Source of the DNA: Bacteroidales bacterium UBA1800
GTDB taxonomy: Bacteria; Bacteroidota; Bacteroidia; Bacteroidales; VadinHA17
NCBI GenBank assembly: GCA_002319915.1
Contig: DCFQ01000049.1
Coordinates: forward strand, 5,117 to 13,091
Reading direction: 5' to 3'
Length of the DNA: 7,975 nt
A program made the translations under genes and the position numbers. Positions 1-6,071 of the stretch are shown in pieces; within the stretch, counting starts at the first letter, position 1; each line of letters starts with the position of its first letter. Under the pieces are notes generated by a model. The model was not told the DNA's origin and searched no databases. It saw only the letters and a list, made by a program, of their open reading frames with translations.

Positions 1-24
1 CATAAACGCATAAACGCATAAACG
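1..24. repeat. Octamer tandem repeat CATAAACG, three copies
   Basis: Three perfect, uninterrupted copies of the 8-mer CATAAACG fill positions 1-8, 9-16 and 17-24. The array starts at the very edge of the window, so its true copy number is unknown. It ends 26 nt before the first gene's start codon, so it lies in the likely leader or promoter zone of the + strand operon. Variable copy number is possible for such repeats but cannot be judged from one sequence. Confidence 0.85.
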
Positions 25-50
25 ATTACCAATAAATAGTATCCCTTACA

Positions 51-1385
51 ATGGACAATATCAACAGACGGAACTTCATCGGGAAAGCAGCGCTTGCAGG
101 GTTTGGGCTTGCAGCAACTGCTTCCCTCGCAGCCTGCAGGGAAAAGTCATCCATCCAGATCAAAGGGCTGCCCCCGATACTTAAAGGAGCTCCCAAAGGC
201 AGGAAGCTTAAGGCAGGCCTGGTAGGAGCGGGGGCAAGAGGAACCGGGGCAGCATTAAACTTTATCAGCTGCGGGCCTGACCTCGAGATTGCTGCACTTG
301 CAGATGTGTTCCAGGACAAGATCGACGCATGCCGCGAGAGATTCGCCTCGTTCAATCTGCCCATACCCGCTGAGAATTGCTTTACGGGGTTCGACGGCTA
401 TAAAAAGCTCATGGCCCTTCCCGATATCGATATCATCATACTGGCTACACCGCCCCAGTTCCGTCCCGAACATTTCCTCGAAGCTATAATGAACAACAAG
501 CATGTTTTCATGGAAAAACCCCTGGCTGTTGACCCGGTCGGCATAAGATCGGTAATAACCACAGCGAAAAAGGCTGAAGCCATCGGGATGTGCGTTGTTA
601 CCGGAACCCAGAGGCGCCACCAGGAAGACTATATTGAAACCTACCGGCAGGTGGTGAACGGGGCTATCGGGACAATCACTTCAGCAAAGGCTTTCTGGAA
701 CCAGGATCATGTATGGTTCCGCCTTCGTGAGCCCGGATGGAACGATATGGAGTATATGATCAGGAATTGGAACAACTATTGCTGGCTCTGCGGGGACCAC
801 ATCCTTGACACCCATGTCCATAATATCGACGTGATCAACTGGTTTATGGGAAAACACCCTGAAAAGGCGATAGGTTACGGCGGACGGGCGCGAAGGGTGA
901 CAGGTGACCAGTACGATTTCTTCAGCATCGATTTTGATTACGGGAACGGCGTCAGCTCACACAGCATGTGCAGGGAGATAGACAGCTGCGCAAACGCGAC
1001 AGGCGAGCTGATTATGGGAACTGAAGGATACACAAACTGCCAGAATACCATATGGGATCACAAGGGAAATGTAAAATGGTCGTTCGAATACCCTAAGGAT
1101 GAAAACGGCAATCCCATGAATACCTTGAAAATACCTCCCTATGTCCAGGAACACATGCACCTCGTGCACGCGATCAGGACAGGCGATTATGTCAATGAGG
1201 CGGAACGGACCGCGATCTCCACGCTCACTGCGATCATGGGAAGAACCGCTGCCTATACCGGACGGTTGATAACATGGGATGAGATCTTCAAGTCGGATAT
1301 GGACCTCGGTCCTTCAAAGATCGAAATGGGTCCGGTCAGCATGTCATTCGATGTCCCGGTGCCGGGAACAGCAATAGTTATCTGA
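51..1385 (+). CDS. Tat-exported lipoprotein, Gfo/Idh/MocA-family oxidoreductase
   Basis: Predicted NAD(P)-dependent sugar or polyol oxidoreductase of 444 aa, exported and lipid-anchored. Seen: residues 6-12 (RRNFIGK) form a twin-arginine motif, a hydrophobic stretch follows, and LAAC at 26-29 is a lipobox with Cys29 as the lipidated residue. The Rossmann fold begins near residue 53 with GLVGAGARG (56-64) and an acidic residue after the second strand (ADVF, 84-87). The EKP motif is at 155-157. The C-terminal domain has GDHILDTHVHNIDVINW (248-264), where H257 and D260 sit in the usual catalytic/substrate region. Known for the family: Tat export lets a protein leave with its dinucleotide already bound, as in Zymomonas glucose-fructose oxidoreductase. 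EKP argues against the GH109 glycosidase branch, which as I recall lacks it. First gene of a four-gene + strand cluster, 13 nt before the GT2 gene. Start ATG precedes the Tat motif directly and no SD is seen. The substrate cannot be told. Confidence 0.93.
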   Translation: MDNINRRNFIGKAALAGFGLAATASLAACREKSSIQIKGLPPILKGAPKGRKLKAGLVGAGARGTGAALNFISCGPDLEIAALADVFQDKIDACRERFASFNLPIPAENCFTGFDGYKKLMALPDIDIIILATPPQFRPEHFLEAIMNNKHVFMEKPLAVDPVGIRSVITTAKKAEAIGMCVVTGTQRRHQEDYIETYRQVVNGAIGTITSAKAFWNQDHVWFRLREPGWNDMEYMIRNWNNYCWLCGDHILDTHVHNIDVINWFMGKHPEKAIGYGGRARRVTGDQYDFFSIDFDYGNGVSSHSMCREIDSCANATGELIMGTEGYTNCQNTIWDHKGNVKWSFEYPKDENGNPMNTLKIPPYVQEHMHLVHAIRTGDYVNEAERTAISTLTAIMGRTAAYTGRLITWDEIFKSDMDLGPSKIEMGPVSMSFDVPVPGTAIVI

Positions 1386-1398
1386 GATTTACCCGGAT

Positions 1399-2328
1399 AT
1401 GCTTTTATCACTTGTTATACCGGTCCTGAATGAGGAGAAGCTTATCGGCGAGCTTGTAAATCGGAGTGTTGCCTCGGTCGAATCATTCACCACCGATTAT
1501 GAGATGATTTTCGTCGACGACGGTAGCAGCGACGGGAGCCTTTCAATATTGCTTGAATGCAGGAGGGCCAATGACCGCATTAAAGTGCTTTCACTGTCCA
1601 AGAACTTCGGCCACCAGGCCGCCTATACGGCAGGGCTGGAACGCAGCAACGGTGAGATTATTGCCATGATGGACGGCGACCTGCAGGACCCCCCCGAGCT
1701 GCTTGGCGAAATGTTCCTGAAGATAACCGACGAAGGATTTGATGTTGTAAGTGGCAAGCGAACGGGCAGAAAAGGAAATCCCGGGAGAAACCTGTATACT
1801 TCGGTCTTTCACCGGATACTCACCAGCATCGGCGAAATAAAGGGAATGGAGAATTACGGGAATTTTGCCATGATGAACCGCCAGGCGCTGACTGCCCTTT
1901 TATCGATGAAGGAAAAGGTGAGATACCTTCCGGGATTGAGGACTTTCATTGGGTTCCGCCAGGGATTTGTCGAGTTTGTTAGGGATGAGCGTTTCAAGGG
2001 CGCACCCAAGATGACCCTGAGGAAGCTTTTCCTCCTTGCCACCGATGCGATCTTCTCCTTCTCAAAATTCCCGGTGAGGCTTTGCCTGTTGCTCGGGTTG
2101 ATTGGATCACTTGTGTTCATGGGGGCCGGGATCTATGTGCTTGTGGCAAAGATCTGGGGCTTCGCAATCCTGGGATGGTCCTCCACCCTGTTGAGTATCT
2201 ATTTTCTGGGATCCATCCAGCTCGTATTCCTTGGTATCCTAGGGGAGTACGTTTACAGGAATTACAAAGAATCACAAAATCGCCCGGTTTATTTCGTGAA
2301 AAGGTTCTATGACGGAAATCCCGGATAG
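1399..2328 (+). CDS. Polyprenyl-phosphate glycosyltransferase, GT2 family (GtrB/DPM1-like)
   Basis: Inner-membrane enzyme of 309 aa that should transfer a sugar from a nucleotide donor to undecaprenyl phosphate on the cytosolic face. Seen: an N-terminal GT-A fold opens with SLVIPVLNEE (4-13), followed by VDDGSSDGS (39-47), the KNFGHQAA segment (68-75) and the metal-binding MDGDLQDPPE (91-100), which holds the DxD-type motif D92-G-D94. Two hydrophobic helices near 227-250 and 262-286 are followed by a short basic tail ending in RPVYFV (295-300) and a few more residues, the usual GtrB/ArnC-like layout and length. In this family a motif like RxxGxSKY usually precedes the first helix; here the region reads RFKGAPKMTL (198-207), so part of it is altered. 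The gene follows the oxidoreductase by 13 nt and overlaps the GT-C gene by 20 nt, which supports co-transcription. The sugar is unknown. No GtrA-type flippase is present in the window. Confidence 0.93.
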   Translation: MLLSLVIPVLNEEKLIGELVNRSVASVESFTTDYEMIFVDDGSSDGSLSILLECRRANDRIKVLSLSKNFGHQAAYTAGLERSNGEIIAMMDGDLQDPPELLGEMFLKITDEGFDVVSGKRTGRKGNPGRNLYTSVFHRILTSIGEIKGMENYGNFAMMNRQALTALLSMKEKVRYLPGLRTFIGFRQGFVEFVRDERFKGAPKMTLRKLFLLATDAIFSFSKFPVRLCLLLGLIGSLVFMGAGIYVLVAKIWGFAILGWSSTLLSIYFLGSIQLVFLGILGEYVYRNYKESQNRPVYFVKRFYDGNPG

Positions 2329-4393
2329 AATGCGGGGTAAAGGGATCAAATATATTTTCTGGGCCTTTTCGCTCCTGCTTCTCATCATTATGGTGTTTCT
2401 GAGCAGGGATGCTGCCGTGTCATGCGACGAAGTGCTGCACTACAACCAGTCAGAGGAAGTTTACAGGTTTTTTGCCACCGGCGGCGCAGACCTGTCTGCC
2501 CTTGATACTCCTAATTCCCACCTGAAATATTACGGCCAGTCGTTTGACAATATCACTACATTCATCATAAAATGGCTCGGCATTGATGATATTTATACAA
2601 TCCGGCATTATATGAGCGCCATTGCTGGGTGGCTGACCGTGATCGCCGCCGCACTGTTTGCGGTATGGCTTTCAGGTTATGGCACCGGCATAATAGTGTT
2701 GTTCCTTTTCGTGGTCTCACCGGTATTCATGGGACATGCCCAGAATAACCTCAAGGATGTACCCTTCGCGCTCGGATACATATCCAGCCTGTTCCTTATC
2801 CTGAAAATTGTCTTTACGACCGGGAAGCCGAAGCCCCTGGAAATTGTGCTCCTGGCAGTGAGCATGGCTTTTGCCTTGAGCATCAGGGCAGGAGGGCTGC
2901 TGTTGTTCTGCTACCTCTTTCTCTTTTTCTGTGTGGCTGAGCTTCTCCTGTTTCTCAGGGGTAACTTCGATCCGGGGAGATCCGCCTTCAGGCTTGTTCT
3001 CCTTATAATGGTGTCGGGAGCAGCATATTTCCTCGGGATACTTCTCTGGCCCTATGCCCTTGAAGATCCGTTAAGGAATGTCACCGGCTCCCTGCATGTC
3101 ATGTCCCATTTCCCGGATACATTCCGCCAGATCTTCGAAGGAAGAGCCGAATGGTCCGATTTCATGCCCTGGTATTATCTTCCAAAATCGATGGCTTTGA
3201 CAATACCAGTTGTGGTGCTCACCGGGTGCCTGCTCTTTTTTGTTTTTTCAGGGAAGATTATTGATTCGGGGAAATCCCTTCAATATGGTATCCTGCTATT
3301 TGCGGTCATATTCCCGCTGGCATACGCAATCCTCGGCAGATCAAACCTCTACAGCTCATGGCGCCAGTTCCTGTTTGTGTACCCGCCCCTGGTGATCATC
3401 TCAGCGACGGGGATATCATTTCTTATCCGGTCCCCCTGGAAAAGGTATCAGCGGGCCCTTATACTGATCTTCCCGGTTCTCCTTGCCATTCATCCTGTCA
3501 AGTTCATGTATCAGAACCACAGGTACTGTTACCTGTATTACAACCAGCTGGCCCGGGGGCTTAAAGGTGCACTTGGGAATTATGAAACGGATTACTATTA
3601 CCTCGGTCAGACTGAAGCGGCAGAATGGCTGACCGGCTATCTTGAAATGACCGGAAATGCTGGCAACGTGAAAGTCGGCGCTACTTATTCCGTCAGCTGG
3701 CAGTTCCGCAATCATCCCGGGATCAGCACCTTCTATATGAGAAATGAGGATAGGAGCCAGTACGACTGGGATTATGCGATCATAACAAACCGGTATATTC
3801 CGCCTGCCATGCTTAAGGGCAGGAAATGGCCTCCCCGTGACGCATTGCATGTGGTCTATGCTGATTCCGTTCCGATCTGTGCGATCCTTAAAAGGGGAAC
3901 CAGGGATGACTTCAGGGGTTGTGAAGCGCTGGGCAGGGGTGATTTCAAATTGGCGTCTGATTATTTTGCCGCTGCGCTGAAGGAAAATAATGAAGACGAA
4001 ATGATTTTTTTTAATTTTGCCGCGGCTCTTTCAAAGCAGGGCTTCAATGACCGGGCCGATTCGGTGCTGAAGGAAGCGCTTAAGATCAACCCGGTTTCAG
4101 AACCTGTCCTGATGTACCTTGGCAACATTGCTTCGGCTTCGGGAAGGACGGAAGAAGCGAAAAGTTACTATGAAAGGCTGATCGCAGTGAACAGGAAGTA
4201 TTTCGAGGCATATGTCAGGCTGGCAGGCCTGATGGGGCGTGAAGGCAGGATCAGGGCGAGAAGGCTGCTGAGGGAATGCCTGGACATCAATCCCGGGTAC
4301 AAGCCTGCAATTGTGGCCCTGGCAGATACTTACAGGGAATCTGATCCGGGAATTGCCAGGAAATACGATGAACTTGCAGACAAGATAAAATAA
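2309..4393 (+). CDS. GT-C (GT39/ArnT-like) multi-spanning glycosyltransferase with C-terminal TPR domain
   Basis: Predicted integral membrane protein of 694 aa. GT-C enzymes take sugar from a polyprenyl-phosphate carrier and transfer it outside the membrane. Seen: about eleven hydrophobic segments (near 12-32, 99-121, 124-145, 152-171, 177-193, 195-215, 226-248, 293-314, 322-341, 353-373, 380-397). The acidic pair D40-E41 just after the first helix matches the catalytic first-loop DE of GT-C folds, and QNNLKDVP (145-152) resembles a second conserved loop. A soluble segment (about 400-530) has HRYCYLYYN (404-412) and an ETDYYYLG stretch (426-433). Residues about 535-690 form four to five TPR-like helical pairs, with KINP (592-595) and DINP (659-662) ends. 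With an odd helix count the TPR part would be periplasmic (inference). Alternative start: Met8 at 2330, one nt after the GT2 stop, would remove the overlap. No SD decides between them. Confidence 0.88.
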   Translation: MTEIPDRMRGKGIKYIFWAFSLLLLIIMVFLSRDAAVSCDEVLHYNQSEEVYRFFATGGADLSALDTPNSHLKYYGQSFDNITTFIIKWLGIDDIYTIRHYMSAIAGWLTVIAAALFAVWLSGYGTGIIVLFLFVVSPVFMGHAQNNLKDVPFALGYISSLFLILKIVFTTGKPKPLEIVLLAVSMAFALSIRAGGLLLFCYLFLFFCVAELLLFLRGNFDPGRSAFRLVLLIMVSGAAYFLGILLWPYALEDPLRNVTGSLHVMSHFPDTFRQIFEGRAEWSDFMPWYYLPKSMALTIPVVVLTGCLLFFVFSGKIIDSGKSLQYGILLFAVIFPLAYAILGRSNLYSSWRQFLFVYPPLVIISATGISFLIRSPWKRYQRALILIFPVLLAIHPVKFMYQNHRYCYLYYNQLARGLKGALGNYETDYYYLGQTEAAEWLTGYLEMTGNAGNVKVGATYSVSWQFRNHPGISTFYMRNEDRSQYDWDYAIITNRYIPPAMLKGRKWPPRDALHVVYADSVPICAILKRGTRDDFRGCEALGRGDFKLASDYFAAALKENNEDEMIFFNFAAALSKQGFNDRADSVLKEALKINPVSEPVLMYLGNIASASGRTEEAKSYYERLIAVNRKYFEAYVRLAGLMGREGRIRARRLLRECLDINPGYKPAIVALADTYRESDPGIARKYDELADKIK

Positions 4394-4414
4394 AATAATT
4401 AAGACAGAACTGAA

Positions 4415-4678
4415 ATGAAAAAGGGACTTATTTTCTTATCGCTTTTCGCTATCCTCCTCCTGGGGGCCGTTAAATTTGCCGCAGCCCAGGACCAGCCCAA
4501 AGGGCAGAAAGACACGGTCAACATGGACACAAACGCCAAACCCGAGCATTATTACGATATTGAAGATGAAAAAGCCGGCCCAAAATCAGGTTCCGGCGTG
4601 ATCATAGCCGCTGTTGCCGGCGGTGTTGTGGTGCTCGGTGTTGCAGGATTTTTCCTCCTCCGCAGGAAGAAAAAATAA
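4415..4678 (+). CDS. Small secreted protein with signal peptide and C-terminal membrane anchor
   Basis: Not recognised as a named family. Seen: 87 aa. MKKG and a hydrophobic stretch (5-19) ending in FAAAQ (21-25) form a signal peptide, probably cut after Ala24; there is no lipobox cysteine. The mature part is short, polar and charged (25-58, rich in K, D, Q, with HYYDIEDE at 45-52). A glycine-rich hydrophobic helix follows (about 60-82, with G69, G70, G75, G78), then RRKKK at the very end. This is a type I topology: a short exported domain, one membrane helix and a basic stop-transfer tail. It resembles the layout of sortase/exosortase sorting tails, but I see no LPXTG, PEP or other known recognition motif before the helix. 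Last gene of the + strand cluster, 21 nt after the GT-C gene, followed by a palindromic repeat. It might be a small subunit, or an acceptor for the glycosyltransferases. Real coding is supported by its signal peptide, position and strand. Confidence 0.8.
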   Translation: MKKGLIFLSLFAILLLGAVKFAAAQDQPKGQKDTVNMDTNAKPEHYYDIEDEKAGPKSGSGVIIAAVAGGVVVLGVAGFFLLRRKKK

Positions 4679-4702
4679 GAAGTTTGTTAAAGCCAGATAT
4701 TT

Positions 4703-4779
4703 TTAACCGCAAAGATCGCAAAGTGGATTGGGTTTTAGCTTTGCGTACTTAGCTTAATCTTAGCGTTCTTCGCGGTTAA
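4703..4779. repeat. Palindromic intergenic element, copy 1 (CGCAAAG units)
   Basis: Imperfect inverted repeat: the left arm 4703-4723 pairs with 4759-4779 at 18 of 21 positions. CGCAAAG occurs at 4708 and 4717 (spacing 9). The opposite orientation occurs at 4739 (CTTTGCG), 4759 (CTTAGCG) and 4768 (CTTCGCG), spaced 20 and 9. Compared with copy 2, the third left unit and the loop are missing. It lies between two convergent genes. In the + direction the right arm is followed after a few bases by TTTTCTT (4784-4790), so it could act as a weak terminator for the + operon. There is no U-rich run for the - direction. Confidence 0.85.
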
Positions 4780-4800
4780 TGGATTTTCTTAAAAGGTGGA

Positions 4801-5934
4801 TTAGATTTTCATCCAGATATTCCCCATCCGATTCGATTCGACGACTGCGTGAATGAATTTCATTCCTCTCACCCCGTCGTGAACAGTCGGGAACTCAGCC
4901 TTGTCATAAGCCTCACCCCTGATCGACCTTGCGGCGCCCCGGTAGATGTTGGCCAGTGCTTCGTATATCCCTTCAGGATGGCCTGCAGGCATCGTATGTC
5001 CGGTTTCTGCGAGCTTCCCGTTGTACCCGTGGGCAGGCTTGAACACCCGCGTCGGTTCCGAGTCGCTCAGCATATACAGGTAATTGGGATTCTCCTGGGC
5101 CCATTTGAGGCTCGCTTTTGACCCGTACACAGCAATCGTGATCCCGTTCTCTTCCCCGCCGCACACCTGGCTAGCCCTTATAACTCCCTTCAGATAACCT
5201 CCGAAGCGCAGCATGACGGTCCCGTCGAGGTCGAGCTTCACGTCGTCCTTGACTGAGCTGAGGTCAGACAGGATCTCCTTGACCTCCAGGCCTGTCGTGT
5301 ATTCGATCAGGTTGAAGGCATGGACACCTATATCACCCATGCAGCTGCTTACGCCTGCCTGTTTCGGATCGAGCCTCCATACCCCGGTGATCCTGCTTTC
5401 GGTGCCATGGATAATTGAGTTAATCCAGCCCTGATAGTATTGTGCGTCGATACGCTGAATGGTTCCGAGCAGCCCTTTTGAAATGATCTCGCGCATCTGC
5501 CGCACCATCGGATAACCGGTATAAGTATGCGTCAGGGCGAATGTCAGCTTTTTTTCCGCGACGCTCTTCTCAAGGTCCAGGGCCTCATCAACCGTCATTG
5601 TCATGGGCTTTTCGCATACGAGGTGGAAACCTGCATTCAGCAGGCTTTTTGCAAACGGGTAATGAAAAGCATTCGGCGTCACAATTGCTACGACTTCTAT
5701 TCTCCTCTCAGGAGGCAGTGCCTTCTCGCCCTTTATGAGGGCATCGACGGTCTCATAGCACCTTTTGGGATCAATCCCCTCACTGGCAGCGAATTTTTTG
5801 TTCCTTTCAAAATCGGGGTCAAACACTCCTCCGACCAGCTCATAGTCATTGCATATCCTTGAGGCCCGGCGATGGGCATCGCCAATGAAGGCGCCAATCC
5901 CGCCTCCGATCATTCCCATTCTGATTTTTTTCAT
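4801..5934 (-). CDS. Cytosolic Gfo/Idh/MocA-family sugar oxidoreductase
   Basis: Predicted NAD(P)-dependent dehydrogenase of 377 aa acting on a sugar or sugar derivative; no signal peptide, so cytosolic. Seen: the N-terminal Rossmann fold opens with GMIGGGIGAFIG (7-18) followed by AHRRAS (20-25). EKP is at 108-110. TGYPMVRQ (139-146) leads into the second domain. WRLDP (186-190), GDIGVHAFNL (200-209, with D201 and H205 in the catalytic positions) and PAGHPEGIYEAL (316-327) are all conserved-looking blocks. It differs clearly from the exported paralogue at 51-1385. Known: members with the AFIG/HR start and the GHPEG block are common in Bacteroidota and Proteobacteria sugar loci and often sit beside a TIM-barrel epimerase; E. 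coli YcjS, a glucoside 3-dehydrogenase, is a characterised relative in the broad family. It lies 137 nt downstream of the isomerase on the same strand, with a palindromic element between. The ATG has AT-rich sequence before it and no SD. Substrate and oxidised carbon are unknown. Confidence 0.93.
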   Translation of the reverse strand: MKKIRMGMIGGGIGAFIGDAHRRASRICNDYELVGGVFDPDFERNKKFAASEGIDPKRCYETVDALIKGEKALPPERRIEVVAIVTPNAFHYPFAKSLLNAGFHLVCEKPMTMTVDEALDLEKSVAEKKLTFALTHTYTGYPMVRQMREIISKGLLGTIQRIDAQYYQGWINSIIHGTESRITGVWRLDPKQAGVSSCMGDIGVHAFNLIEYTTGLEVKEILSDLSSVKDDVKLDLDGTVMLRFGGYLKGVIRASQVCGGEENGITIAVYGSKASLKWAQENPNYLYMLSDSEPTRVFKPAHGYNGKLAETGHTMPAGHPEGIYEALANIYRGAARSIRGEAYDKAEFPTVHDGVRGMKFIHAVVESNRMGNIWMKI

Positions 5935-5967
5935 TTGGTTATCTTTAGTGTTTAGTACTTGTATCTT

Positions 5968-6066
5968 TTAAACCGCAAAGCGCGCAAAGTTGTAACAAAG
6001 AACGCAAAGCTCCAATAAATAATCCTTTGCGACCTTAATAGATTCTTTGCGACCTTTGCGGTTAAA
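5968..6066. repeat. Palindromic intergenic element, copy 2 (complete, 3+3 CGCAAAG units)
   Basis: Near-symmetric palindrome of about 99 nt with its centre at 6017. The outer arms 5968-5989 and 6045-6066 pair at 19 of 22 positions. CGCAAAG starts at 5974, 5983 and 6003; the reverse CTTTGCG starts at 6025, 6045 and 6054. The spacings 9 and 20 are mirrored exactly, and every unit finds its partner about the same centre. It sits between two co-directional - strand genes. In the - direction no U-run follows, so it is not a standard intrinsic terminator. It may form a strong mRNA hairpin that affects processing or relative expression. Confidence 0.9.
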
Positions 6067-6071
6067 TTTTT

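Noticed and set aside
255..620. Open frame of 121 codons on the - strand inside the first gene
   Set aside because: Fully antisense to a well-supported oxidoreductase gene; no recognisable domain or signal.
51..1385. Possible GH109 NAD-dependent glycosidase
   Set aside because: The protein keeps the EKP motif at 155-157 typical of dehydrogenases, which GH109 members as I recall lack.
3416..3850. Open frame of 144 codons on the - strand inside the GT-C gene
   Set aside because: Antisense shadow of a gene with clear membrane and TPR features; composition not protein-like.
4005..4012. Run of eight T within the TPR coding region as a frameshift site
   Set aside because: The frame continues intact with good TPR sequence on both sides; a programmed shift has no further support.
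4651..4676. Pyrimidine/purine-rich imperfect hairpin at the 3' end of the small gene as a terminator
   Set aside because: It lies inside codons for the helix end and basic tail, has a bulge, and is not followed by a T run.
5968..6066. CRISPR array or tRNA-like structure
   Set aside because: The repeated units are only 7 nt, arranged as an inverted rather than direct array, with no spacers and no cloverleaf.
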